From the NCBI GenBank assembly GCA_013397865.1, contig VZTI01002747.1:612647-676646 (forward strand): a DNA stretch of 64,000 nt. The letters run 5' to 3'. Positions 25,801 through 37,866 of this stretch are shown here, in pieces. The first letter of the stretch is position 1, and every line of letters begins with the position of its first letter. This stretch comes from Struthidea cinerea (lineage: Eukaryota > Chordata > Aves > Passeriformes > Corcoracidae). The notes under the pieces are model-generated. The model searched no databases, was not told the origin of the DNA, and worked only from the letters and a program-made list of their open reading frames with translations. Both the position numbers and the translations under genes were made by a program.

Positions 25801-27323
25801 ACTGCACCCATAATTTTACCTTTCCATGATTTAAACTAAGAAAAGGGGTGGCAGCAGCTGACTTCAGGAGCATTGCAGTGAGGGGCAGCTATTGCCTAGG
25901 CAGCACTTACCCATAAATGTTTCGCCTGCCTGTCCCATGCACATACTTTATTGGAAAGAAAGGAAATCCACATAAGCAGAGCCTGTTAAGCAGGTCTTAG
26001 GCTGACAGCAATGTCCTAGGGTCGAACTGGCCATGTGTTGAGCCGTACTAAGGCAGACCATCTCAGAGCAGTGTTTAAACCAAGATTACAGGAGTCTTTG
26101 TGCCACAGCCAAAGGAAGGAATAGATTACACAGAGACCTGCCTCTGACATCCTTGAAAGTGTGTGATGCATACAACACCTTGAAAGAGGAAGCAAAAGAC
26201 TGAAATCTGCATCGCTCTGGGCAGAAGCTAGCAAAGACAAAGACCCGAGCAGTCAGTGGGGAAGACTTCAGAGAAAAGGAAGATGAACTGCTTTTTCTAA
26301 AAACTAGGGGCAGGGTGGGAGAGGCAACTGCATGTTCTTTGCACAATCACAAAGAGAAGGAAATAACTGGGCACGGGGAAGATGAATCTGTGGAAAGTGA
26401 GATTCAAAGCCTAAGGTAATTTATAATTAGCTCAGTTAGGAATATTCAATTAAAGGCTTTTAAATGCAGTGTAGGCAGCAATGAAGTTTGGCTTCTCTCC
26501 AAAAGTAGTTGCACTCATACCCAGAACCAGGATGGTCTCAGGAGAGGTTAGTGAAATTAATGGAATTACTAGAATCTCCTCTCCTGGTCAAAAGTTAGTG
26601 CTCCTGCCTGATGTACCAAATTATTCACCATTTAGGTTACTCCTGAGACACATTTTTAAACAGAAATATTGAGTCTCCTTTATGTTTAGTTCAATATTCT
26701 CCATGTGACATAACAGAAGCCATGACAAAAATATGTGTCCTGAGAGTACAGTTAGGAAAATATGAGAATGTATCAGCAGTTTGATTTCTCCCTCTTCAAC
26801 CCATGCATTTTAACTTCTTGGGTTTCCAGTTTGAATGTTATTACTATTTCATTAAGGCCATAACTATCTGTGTTCTGGTTCCTGAAAGCCTATTTGGCAT
26901 AACATTCGAATTAGCAGTAATGAGAAGAATACGCTCTTCCATCATCAAGTTTGTTACCTTGATGAATATCTCTCTGTAGGAAAATATGAAATGAGTTAAT
27001 GTACCTGCCTATTAAAGCCACTTCAGGAGATGGCTGAATATATCAATGGCCTATTAGCTAAAGAAAAATTCAACCTAAGGCCCAAGGAAGAAATACAGAT
27101 GTATCTAAAAAGTGGATTTATTGCAGCTATTTCTTACAGTACTCAAGAAAAAGTAGATGTCAGCAAAATTAGGATTGCTAAAAAGATCACACTAAAAAAA
27201 GTTAGACAATTTTGGGGCTTTAGGATTCTGCATACAAAATAGTGAGGCTTATATGAAATTTTTGTGCATTTAAGGCTTTTTTCTATTTCCTTATAGCTGA
27301 ACTTAGATTATCTGACACAATAA
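22801..27323. other. AT-rich unique non-coding sequence
   Basis: No gene supported. Minor items: a (CA)7 tract at 24059-24072, a (TA)n patch near 24392-24402, and the 8-bp palindrome AGAGCTCT occurring twice 16 bases apart (24976-24983 and 24992-24999). The 25850-26410 part is less AT-rich and ends in a donor-like AAG|GTAATT near 26412-26420. Without an acceptor or a coding frame I cannot call it an exon. The 70-codon plus frame at 27030-27242 is K-rich and unrecognised. Confidence 0.5.
25189..25218. repeat. Perfect 13-bp inverted repeat with 4-base loop
   Basis: CATATCTTAACAC (25189-25201) is followed by loop TTCT and then its exact reverse complement GTGTTAAGATATG (25206-25218). Pairing stops abruptly at both ends. 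A stem this long and perfect with so short a loop is unlikely by chance at any given site. It is too short for a miRNA precursor and has no T-run typical of a terminator. A template-switch or fold-back replication error is a plausible origin. Confidence 0.9.
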
Positions 27324-27380
27324 CAAAACAAACAAACAAACAAACAAAAACCCCAAACAAACAAAGAAAAAAACAACCAG
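27324..27380. repeat. (CAAA)n simple repeat, A/C-rich
   Basis: About five tandem CAAA units at 27324-27350, then an A/C-rich interrupted continuation (CCCC, AAACAAACAAAG, A-runs) to about 27380. No retroposon body is recognisable upstream on the plus strand, so an A-tail origin is not shown. Confidence 0.88.
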
Positions 27381-30300
27381 CACAAGAAGCTGAAGACAGT
27401 ACCTGACCAACTGAGTGAGGCTTCTATTCAGCGATCAAAGTGGCTGATTGGAACAAAATTTTGGATAATATCTAAGGCCTGACAATTTGTTTTAGAGAGT
27501 TTTATCAAAAGGATTACTGTTTCCAGAACTATCTAGAAAAGGGGAAACAAAAGACTTAAATATGGATATCAGTCTCCTTTTTTTCTTCTGAATTTTCTGT
27601 AGTGCCACTGAACTATTTTCATGCAGAGATAGGTAAACCACTACTTTATAACTGCAAGTAAATGTAAAAGACTAAACTCATAGTAGCTTTATTTATACTT
27701 ACCTGGGTAAATATTGAGAAAAGCTGTTTTAACATTGAAAAATAAGTATTCCCACCAGTTGAGGAGGTAGAAATTCCCATTGTCACAAAAATTCAACATT
27801 TTCAAAGAGAGTTCAGTAGATTTGAGGACACACAGATAAGGATTTATGCAGAAATCCGGTAAGTAGGCTTTCTATTTGATAAGCAAAAAAGGACTGGATA
27901 GATCTTCCTAAAATGTTAAGCTTAGCTTCTTCTGTAGGCATGAAGTCAGCTATTTGTAAACACACCTCTTTTATAAATATGCCAACCAATATCTTTGAAG
28001 AGGGGGTATTTTGCTAGTGATTGATTTCATCTGAGTTGTGGTTGGTTTGGATTGCTCTTGCTTTGATTTTCTACCCAAACTATGGAAATTTATCCCAGGA
28101 TGTGATGACACACAGGGAAAAAAAAAACCAAACCAGACTTCCATTTAATCACAGTCACACACAAATTTTGTTCTTCTGCTACCTTTTCCTCATTGTGTAC
28201 CAGCAGGACGTATTTATCAGCAGGAACCTTATTTTCCCTGATTCTCCTACACTACGCAAGACAAGATTTTATAAACCCCTCTGTAATGTGGGCTCTGCTG
28301 CCACCTGAACAGTATTTAATTGCATGTGTTCCACTTTGAGTTCATATGATTGTCAAGCACAAAAAATTGTAACTGAATTCATTATTCTAAGTGAAGTGGG
28401 CAGCTCCTTACTGCTCCTGGAACAATCTGGAACAAAAATCCTGGTGCATCCTCAGACATATTTGCTTTTTTTCACAGCTGTGCCACCCTGTGAGTTCTGA
28501 CCGCTTGATCAACCCGTCATACAGAAGTATGTTCTCCTTCTCAGTTATTTCTATTAAGCCCACAATTTAAAGCAGAATTACATTTTGTTGGCTCCAAATG
28601 ACCTTCCATCATCAACTATTTAGATTGTAATCCCATTTCTATTATTAAAGTTCAAACAGCCTTTCTGAATGATATTCCTATGTTCCTCTGAGCTGCTTAT
28701 GGTGGGAAAAACACCCTCCTTCTCCCATTCAATCTGTCCTTTGCCTTCTTGTCACAGCAATGTCATCAAAAGATTTACTTGCACAAAGCAATTATTTATA
28801 TTACCTACTGCATTTTATATGATACTTTTACTCAATTACCAAATAGTTAAATTACTACCAAATGTTAGTTCCTCTTCTCTGGTAACTAGAATTGCCAATT
28901 AAATTATTAGCTCTTAATTATTTCTCAGTATCAAATGGTCCTGGTTCTCACCAGGTAAACTGATAGTCTTATAACAAAATAAATGTTAATTTTCTCTGAA
29001 AGTACCTATCCCTGTTATTTTACAAAAAAATATTGATTTCATCTCTTTTATGAAAATACTGATGGGAGTTAGAGGCTGAATGCATTCTCTTGGAAACACA
29101 CCAGTTACACCATAAAGGAAATGGTCAGTATTACCAAACACTGGAGATCTTATTTCTTGCTGCAGACATAAATTAAAGGATAATGAATAGCAATGCTTTT
29201 AGTGTTCCTTGAGACATGTTGTGAATTCTTGCAATTCAACATAGCCACTAGAAAGCAAACATAGCCACTACAGTATTGAAATAACACAAATATTCTGAAA
29301 TATTAAAAATTGATATTTCTTAGCCAAGACAAATGAGTTCTGATATCTCTATGTAATCAAATTTATTTTGCTTCACCCAAAAGTATTCAACTAAGTCAAG
29401 ACAAGGACATGTCAGCTTTACCACAGCTGTCATTTTCCCACGCATTTAACAGTCAAGGAGTTACAGTAAAAAATCTGTAGGGACAGGCTGCTCATTAACT
29501 GTGCACACAAACACACACATAAATCCCTTTGAGGCATATTAGCTTTAAAAGTAAACTCTTGTCATCCAAAATGGCTCATGAACTATGCAACATATATTAC
29601 AAATAATTATTCATCAGACATATCAGATAGCAATAACTGATGACTTAAGTCTCTTCATTTCAAAATAAATTGGCATTAACACCCACAAAACATAGGGGAA
29701 GTTAAGTTTCTATAGTATGGGTTTTGTTGTCACATGACTCTACAGAGCTGAAGGCTTGGTAGCCCTTCAAAATAGGAACTTCTATCTTTGTCTTCAGTTT
29801 TCTATCCTGTTCGGCAGAAAAATTAACTGATAAACTAATTCATATACTAGAACACACTGAATAAGAACATTTATTAGCGAGAAACTTAATTTCCCTTCTT
29901 CATCAGCCTTAGATACAGATTAGCTCCAAGAGCTATGACACTGACTGCCATATTCCAGGTGCATTCTGGGTCCCACAAACAAGCAGATCCTTAAGAAATC
30001 AACAAGGGCATCTCAGTCTTAAAGACCCACCAGTGAGAAGGTCCCAGCAAGTTATATCCAATTACCAAAGGCCACAAAACCTGAGATATCATCACAACTA
30101 AGACATAAACTTACTGAGATGAAATCAATTTTTAAATGCGTACACTGAGCTTGAAAATTGCTTTGCAGATATTTCAACTGCCTTATCCAGCTGCATATAA
30201 AGATTCTGTAGCTGCTTTTCACTACTCCGTCTTCATTAAGAATCCCATGTGACATAGCAAGGTTGTGGTTGCTATGTGTGACTCACTTCCAGCCTTCTGC

Positions 30301-32769
30301 AGATACTGGTATGCCAGAGATTCTTGCCTATTAAAATAGGGTCAAGGATGGAAATTAGAACTCAGATATCACCCTGTGTTGGACCCAGTAGGGATAAAAC
30401 TTGTTAAGATTTTTCAGACCTCAAGCCACTCCTGAAGAAGGCTGACTATGGCTCTGGGACCTGTAATGAGGAAAGAGACTATAGCTCTTGCTTGGGATCT
30501 CATACTTTTTGTTTCATAGAAAACAGTTGCTACACGAATAGGCAAATTCTCTGGAATAGGAAATATCTCCTTGATAACCAAGACAAGCTCCTCACCCCTG
30601 CTTTCATTCAACCCCATCACACATGACTGAATTTGCCTGTACTATAAGGCTCTTTACTATGTAGCTCCAGATTTTGCCAAGTCATATAGTACCTACTACC
30701 TACATAGCATTTAATGAAGTAAATGTGGCTTTGTGTAGATGTGAATTTTTCCTTACGTGAAATTCTTTACAGATTTGTTTCTATCTGCTTGTGTTCTATC
30801 GTATCAACACTAACTCTCATATCTGATAAAAGACATTTCATAGCAGGTTAAGTAATCTGATGTAGCATTTTTCATTATGAAGTGCAACTCTAGAAATTTG
30901 AATTATTGTTGGCAACAAGCTTTTCGTCTTCAAAAAAGACAAAGAACAAGAGCCAGAAATGTTACTTTTGTTTATCACTGAAAAAATTATTCAATTTTGG
31001 GAAGATACGTATTAAGAAAAATTACTCCTCGTCTGTATGGAAGCATAGCCCTTTTAGGAAAATGCCAACAGTCTGGCCATAATATCTAAAAATGCCCATG
31101 ACAATGTCAGGTTGATGACATTGCACTGAAAATGGTGGCAGAACAGGTTTACATGAAGTGGTGGCTCTTTTTCTCTCTTCCAGACAAATCCCACAATGAC
31201 AAGCAGCTATAATTAATAAGTCAATTAATACATTAACCACATGACAAAATGACACCACAACACAGATTTCTTTGAAACTGACCTTCACTCAGAAAGGAAT
31301 ACCTCCCCACAACCCACATGGAAGATACAATAAGGGTGTGCTTTGCAGAACTGGTGAGAATTAATCTGTCAAATAAACACCAGCTCATCTCTTTTTTTAC
31401 TCTACAGGCTACAAGAAAGTGAGAAAAGCCATCACTGAACCTCCTCCTGGTAGTCATGGTGCCTCAGAAACACAGGATAGGAGCACATGTAGTCATAAGC
31501 AATAAAGCTGTTCCAAAACTGTTGTCTCTTTTACACACGGACATAATCTGTATGGAAACACACTTTAAAAGAATTTTTTTAATTGCCAATTTCTGATATA
31601 AAGTGTGATATCTTAGAATTTAAATCAAATAGTTGTGGGATTTTTACTGTACCTGCATAGTATTTATTACAGTTGTTAACTGCACTTGCTGCATTCTAAA
31701 CACAGCTGTGTTCTCACAGCCTAAAAACACTAGAAATGTCACAGTTAATCCTGAACCACAAAAAGGGATATGAAGGCCCAAGGATTCTCTGCCTTTCCAT
31801 ATAATGAAACAGGGGAAAAAGTTTTGAAATCATCTTCCAATTCTGAGAAAAATGCAGACACAGAATCATTGTATTTTAATAACTAAGGGGTTTATGGATT
31901 GTGTTTATTGTCCATTACAAACAAATAATTACTTAGTTTATTTAATGTGCACTCAGTAATCAGATAAAATGTATGTTGAATAAATTGCTGGAGTTAGTCT
32001 GCATTAATTTCATTGTCTCTCTATCAGTCTGAGAGAATTTTCTTCTATTCTGTAACCTATTAAGATATATATATATTATTTTCATAAAACAGATTACGTG
32101 CTATTTTAAAACCACCAAGCATGCAAGTGAAATCAGCAGAAAAATAACTTAATGAACTTTAATAGTCATAATTGTTTTGGTTATAAAACACACTTTTCTC
32201 CTGCAGATAGTTTGAAAAAAATATTCTTTAGCATTACCTAAATTATAAAATTCAATTATTTCACCTGTTTTTATGAAACAGAACTTTATTATGATATAAT
32301 AACATTTTAACTAATATGTAAATGTATGCCTATCAAGGAAGTACTTTAATTGCATACATAGTTTATCATAAGAACTCACTTTATGCAAGTACACTTTAGT
32401 TGATTTAATTATCTAGCCCTCTAATTACACAGTCCATACCAATCAACCAAAATGAAGCACTTCTATAATCCTAATTTCACATGTCAAATCACTGAATATG
32501 TTTTTGCATGATTCTCATGTTAATTAGAAAGCCAGATTTTGAATTAATGCCAGTGAGTTCATGAGGAGGTTAGGGGCAAAACCCAAAAAAGTTTTCACGC
32601 AGGACAATGCTAGTCCCTATCCATCTACCTTTCTCCAGATCATCTGTTTCTCCACTGGATGAGATACAAGAAATAGCAATATTTAGTAATCTCTAAAAGA
32701 ACATTTTCAACTTTGCCCAAACTTTTTGAAATTTTCTTTTCTCTTACTCCACCCACAATCCCACCCCTG
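27381..32769. other. AT-rich unique non-coding sequence
   Basis: No gene supported; open frames are under about 96 codons (28021-28308 is the longest) with no recognisable product. A 13-base sequence AACATAGCCACTA occurs twice at a 20-base period (29238-29250 and 29258-29270). A short (TA)n patch lies near 32066-32076. The 32390-32545 part is rich in homeodomain-type TAAT motifs and is treated as a finding. Confidence 0.5.
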
Positions 32770-33190
32770 TAGCACAGGTTAATATCTTTAGCCGGGGAGA
32801 GGTAGGAGATGGCTGAGATCGGGAAGGATTTCCATTTTTCTTGTGGGGGCTAAAACGGCAAGAAGCCTTACTCTTCTGGCTTTGGGTTGTGCTTACTTAA
32901 AACATCCGGAGCGTTAGCCCACCCAGCACAGGACATTACGTTGTGCAGCAGGGAAGGCTTATAGGTTCACTTGGAAGTTTAAAATGGCTTGAATTTGCAG
33001 CTCATGGCAGTGAACATTACATACATCAGAGGCTCCAAGAGCCATCTCGTGGGGGCAAAGGAGGAACAAGGTTTCACCAATGAGCCCCTGAGGCTACAGA
33101 AAGATGATGTGGCATCTTTAGGATCTTAGTTTTCCCTGTCCCAACCTCAGGCAAGAAGACCTGAAAGGTAACTGAAGATGGGTTAGCCCC
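32770..33190. other. Locally GC- and CpG-elevated segment upstream of the gap
   Basis: Against an AT-rich background this part carries several CpG sites (AGCCGGGG, GATCGGG, AAACGGC, ATCCGGAGCG) and few long A/T runs. It ends with a donor-like AAAG|GTAACT near 33165-33173. It lies about 1.4-1.8 kb before the assembly gap. It may be the shore of a promoter CpG island hidden in the gap, an untranslated exon, or an old GC-rich repeat. No long open frame. Confidence 0.35.
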
Positions 33191-34550
33191 GACTTTTTTG
33201 TTATAACTCTTTAACTCACATTAGAAAATAATTTGAATATCCATAGCAAGAGAATGAAAGAAAATGAAAAAGCCGCTTGGCTTCCCCTGGCCTAGAGTAT
33301 CTCACCTATTTGCATGCATCAGTCACTTAAATGCTATTATTTCATCTGTGAAACAGTCTCAGTTGGATGAGTGAAAAATGAACAGCACACATCTTTGAAA
33401 AAAATTAACACTTTGTTCACTGTAGTTAGCTTAAATGCAGTATTCAAAAAATTGAGGCAGAAGGACAATACTGCTTTAATAGAGCCACAGTGTAAGTACT
33501 GGTGAGTCTAACAGGAGTAGTTTTGTAAAATTTGCCCTAACAAATTATAACAACCTGAAATTTATTCAGAATGGTGGCATTAATTTAATTCACTTTTCAT
33601 AGTAAGTGATTTTATGAAAAATAAAATTATTTTCTTAACAAACACAAAAAAAACCCAACAATGCAGTCCAAGATCTCAGACTCAAAGTGAATTGAGATGA
33701 AACTCAGTATTCATAAAATAGCAACCATTTTATTGTAAAATTTTGGTGCTATTGCTGTTGCAAAAAGTACACTAATTCACACCACTCGCTAATCTTCAGA
33801 AATTTTTCATACTCTTATTAGACAGGACTATGAGCCTTTCTTCAAAGCAGGTTGCGCGTGAAATGAGAACCACATCTCACTTTAGTCCACTAGAGGGTGG
33901 CCTGACTCGCTCAGGGCGGTGGGACTGAGTTCATGCAAGAGATCCCACATTTTCTTCTTTTCGACCTGTTGACAACCAATCCTTTGTCCTTCATTATTAA
34001 TCATCTCCTATTATAAAGTAATTTCTTTTATATAAACAGTATGTATGATAAAAAACACCCTTTTTCTAACAACATCTACCTCATTTTTTTGCATATCTAG
34101 GAGAAGGGGTGATGATAATCACAAATTATTCTACAGTTTTTAAAAACTTCATAGTTTGTATGCCCTTTGTTCATGGGCACAGAATAAATAGGGAAACAAT
34201 AAATCATTCACCAAAGAGCATGGCATAAAGGGAGAAAGAAGAAAGAAACTGAAGGAAAAATCTGGACAGCCTATTCTTTATATAATTGGATGGCCATAAA
34301 AGACAGACTCAAGCAGAGAGAGATTGAAAGAAACTGACTTTTTATTTAACCAACCCCTTTCACAGTTTATTCCGAATTTTTATTTCTCAGGAAGATGTAT
34401 TATTGCTCTTACTTTCTACTGATAAGAACAAGTAGTAAAATGTAATATTTGACAAAATTTGGAAGAGGAAGGATATGTAAAATCTTCTTCTGTCTTAAGC
34501 TTAAAAAAAAAAAAAAAAAAGGCAACAAAACGGGGGGCAAGGCCCATTTT
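33191..34550. other. AT-rich sequence leading into the gap, with suspect gap edge
   Basis: No gene supported. The last 50 bases before the gap hold an 18-base A run (34503-34520) and then homopolymer-rich sequence (CGGGGGGC, GGCCCATTTT). That pattern is typical of low-quality read ends beside an unresolved region, so 34500-34550 should be treated as unreliable. Confidence 0.6.
33887..33901 (+). promoter_or_regulatory. CTCF-like motif (candidate)
   Basis: CCACTAGAGGGTGGC fits the vertebrate CTCF core CCASYAGRKGGCRS with a T where a C is expected. It sits in a small CpG-containing patch (33850-33920) 650 bases before the gap. A single motif match is weak evidence for binding. Confidence 0.35.
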
Positions 34551-35266
34551 NNNNNNNNNNNNNNNNNNNNNNNNNNNNNNNNNNNNNNNNNNNNNNNNNN
34601 NNNNNNNNNNNNNNNNNNNNNNNNNNNNNNNNNNNNNNNNNNNNNNNNNNNNNNNNNNNNNNNNNNNNNNNNNNNNNNNNNNNNNNNNNNNNNNNNNNNN
34701 NNNNNNNNNNNNNNNNNNNNNNNNNNNNNNNNNNNNNNNNNNNNNNNNNNNNNNNNNNNNNNNNNNNNNNNNNNNNNNNNNNNNNNNNNNNNNNNNNNNN
34801 NNNNNNNNNNNNNNNNNNNNNNNNNNNNNNNNNNNNNNNNNNNNNNNNNNNNNNNNNNNNNNNNNNNNNNNNNNNNNNNNNNNNNNNNNNNNNNNNNNNN
34901 NNNNNNNNNNNNNNNNNNNNNNNNNNNNNNNNNNNNNNNNNNNNNNNNNNNNNNNNNNNNNNNNNNNNNNNNNNNNNNNNNNNNNNNNNNNNNNNNNNNN
35001 NNNNNNNNNNNNNNNNNNNNNNNNNNNNNNNNNNNNNNNNNNNNNNNNNNNNNNNNNNNNNNNNNNNNNNNNNNNNNNNNNNNNNNNNNNNNNNNNNNNN
35101 NNNNNNNNNNNNNNNNNNNNNNNNNNNNNNNNNNNNNNNNNNNNNNNNNNNNNNNNNNNNNNNNNNNNNNNNNNNNNNNNNNNNNNNNNNNNNNNNNNNN
35201 NNNNNNNNNNNNNNNNNNNNNNNNNNNNNNNNNNNNNNNNNNNNNNNNNNNNNNNNNNNNNNNNNN
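34551..35266. other. Assembly gap (716 N)
   Basis: All bases are N. Open frames crossing it on both strands are artefacts of reading N as sense codons. Gaps of this size in bird assemblies often mark GC-rich promoters or repeats; the bases to the right (GCAGCAACAGCGCCTGGC) are GC-richer than average. Confidence 1.
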
Positions 35267-35534
35267 AGACAGCCAGGCAGCAACAGCGCCTGGCAAACGC
35301 AAGGGATCTCAGCTGGCAGCACAGAGAGTCTCTCATGTTGTAGGATATCAATAGATACATCTTTGTATTATAGACTGTTAGACACGCATGCACACCGACT
35401 CACACCCATACATACGTGTACGCTGATCTATTCAGACTCTGGCTTTAATACAAGTATGTCGCTACCTGAACTAAGGATTCAAAATTACTGAGATGCAAGA
35501 ACTCCTCCAGCTCTGAAACTACTCTTATTATAGG
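35267..35534 (+). other. Candidate 3' part of an untranslated first exon
   Basis: The segment starts in the gap, is GC-richer at its left end, and ends at a near-ideal splice donor GG|GTAAGT (intron start 35535). A T-rich, intron-like stretch follows at once. It contains several stops in every frame, so if it is an exon it is untranslated leader or non-coding RNA. The pattern (GC-rich unsequenced block, leader, strong donor, long AT-rich sequence) fits the first exon of a large-intron gene on the plus strand, whose coding exons would lie beyond this window. I do not recognise the gene. One donor match can also be chance. Confidence 0.35.
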
Positions 35535-37721
35535 GTAAGTTCCTCTTTATTTTCAATTTTACCCTTTTATCTTAACTTGTAGACTCTTTTCCCTTTCCTC
35601 TTTTTGTAAAGTTATTTTATTAGTGTATTTTCACATTTTACTTTCTGAACAGAAATGCAAATGAAATTTGCTTTTTATGCTAGAGACAATCTAAATATGC
35701 TTGCAATAGTATCAGATTTGTGCATTTCTTAGCTTGAAAGAACATCAAAGGATAAAAAATTATAAAAGGAGAATGTTTCCACTGATGTTCCAGAGGCAAA
35801 ATCAAATTAAACAGTTGCTCTGTGTTTTGAAACCAATAAAACAAGATACAGGACAGCCTCCTTTCTTCCCTCTGGTGCTAGGATTAAGGGAAATGCTGTT
35901 TATGTCAGGACCTAAAAACCACTGAGCAGTGAGGCTGAATGAGCATATCACAAACAGTTATTGAATTTCTGCCAGGCTACATCTTAAGGATTGTGGCAAA
36001 TGACTTTGCTTAAATACATCCCCTTTCCAGTCAGAAGGGACAGTGTGAATGTCTGATTACTGGTGCAGCTGGAACGGACGCGTTAGGTAAAAAGGATCAC
36101 ATTAAGCAGAGGAGTTCTAATCTTCTTTGGTAATTAACAGGATCTCAGCAGGGTGCTTCTATTTACATGTAAGGAGAGTGTTTAAATCCATCACTATAAA
36201 AGCTTTGCCTGTTTTAGTACAGGAAGGGTCAGAACTGTTTGTCTTGCTTTCCATGTCTTTGTTTTCACATGTCTAACTGGAGTTTTTGCCCAGCACTGCT
36301 GTTGAGAAAGAGAACCCAAGACAGGGGGAAGGAGAAGGCAGCAAAAGCAGGGGGCTAGAAAAATATCAGTGATTTTCTATTAAACCAATTTAATCAATTT
36401 AAAATTCCAGGCTAGCACTACAGTTGTCTACTGTGCTTGTGCTTATGCATGTCTATGTCATTTGTTCCATGCAGTATAAGAGTACCTCAGCATCCTTTCA
36501 GATGAAAACACATTAGGTAAAGTGCATCAGCATGGATCTGTGATTCATGCATCAGTGAAAGACAGATTTTACTTTACACCATGAAAAAGACAGGTTAGCC
36601 ATCTAATGCATGCTTCAAAGTGAAAAAAATACTATCTGCATCTTCTCGTATGCTTTTGTTTGCTTTTTAGAGTACTACATCTGTATTAAAAACACCTCCG
36701 TATTTAGATTATTTCTCCTACCCCTTTTTCTTCCTTCAGCCCCCTTACTCCTGTGCACTCTGGAGAGCATCATAAAGATTCTGTTCCTTGGCACCAATGT
36801 AATTATTTGCTTGTAATTTTAGAGTTACTGTGCTGTGAGAAACAAACGCTGTGAAAGAACCATCAACAGATAGCCACTGGCTTCAAGTCTGCCACCTTAC
36901 CAAAAATGTCAGGAAATGGGTAGCTTAACAATATGTATGGTAAGAAGTCAATTAATTCAGGTGACCTTTGTAAATGGTGACAATAAAGCAGCTCTGACAA
37001 TATGCCACAGCATTCGACATTCCCTCTGGAAAATGAATGAGCTTAAGAAGAGGTTTTCTTTTCAGAGCACAAAATGAAAGGTATTGAAGCATTAGCTCCT
37101 GCTATTGGCAAGCTTGCTTCCTCTATTTTAGATGGTCTATGAAACCTGTTTAAAGCAAGCTGACTTATTTTATTATATGAAACACAATCTCTGGTCTAAT
37201 TAATTAAATATCCTGTTTTCATTCACACTGCACGTGCACTTCTGCTGTTAAAACAAGAATTTCCAGCTCCTGGTTTGCATTTCTACAAAATGTGCTATAA
37301 AATAAGTCGAGAAAACCTGATTCTGATCTCTTGAAGCAATGTGCAAAGGACTCCTCAGAAGAAACTTTTTCTACATGCCTCAGTAGCTGCTCAGCTTTTC
37401 TGAATCTTTATCCTTATTCACTTTTAATGTAGAAATTAAGTAAATATGAGTAACTTTACACAAATGCATCTTGGGGTTTGACACATATACTCTAATGTGC
37501 TACTTTAAAGTATTATATAGATATGCCAAAGAGCTTCAGAAAAATGTGGCCATTTCAATCATACATGTAGAGAGAAATATGCTGTAGATGCAGCATCTCA
37601 GTACACAGCACAGACATTCTTAACCAGCAAAGCAGGCAAAATGTATGGTGACTGTATTTTGGTTAATACTCCCTCAAAGCTCCTGCAATAATGTTGTAGT
37701 GTCAGACAACGACTGGCTGAT

Positions 37722-37735
37722 GTTGTTATGGTAAC
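37722..37735 (-). promoter_or_regulatory. RFX X-box-like motif (candidate)
   Basis: Read on the minus strand the site is GTTACC-AT-AACAAC, one base away from the RFX X-box consensus GTNRCC-NN-RGYAAC. It lies in a small patch of higher GC (37700-37870) with a CCCGCC box at 37744-37749. X-boxes bind RFX factors and are common near ciliary genes; there is no known ciliary gene here. Confidence 0.35.
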
Positions 37736-37854
37736 CCCGAAGTCCCGCCTTTTAGGGTGGCAGCTCTGAGCATAACATCAGAGCATGCCTACTTGGAGTA
37801 CCCTGAAGTGGGTGAGTCCTTCATTTTTGCACCGGGATTAGACCAGATCAACTA

Positions 37855-37866
37855 AGCAACGTTGCT
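37855..37866. promoter_or_regulatory. 12-bp perfect palindrome AGCAACGTTGCT
   Basis: The sequence is its own reverse complement and joins two RFX-type half-sites (AGCAAC and GTTGCT) without a spacer, 120 bases from the X-box-like motif. It could be a regulatory dyad or coincidence. Confidence 0.3.

Noticed and set aside
27030..27242. K-rich 70-codon plus frame that looks protein-like
   Set aside because: No recognisable family; A-rich sequence naturally encodes K, N and I; no supporting signals.
34409..35393. Open frames of 273-325 codons on both strands across the gap
   Set aside because: More than 230 residues of each are unknown because they read through N; the real flanks give only short, low-complexity peptides.
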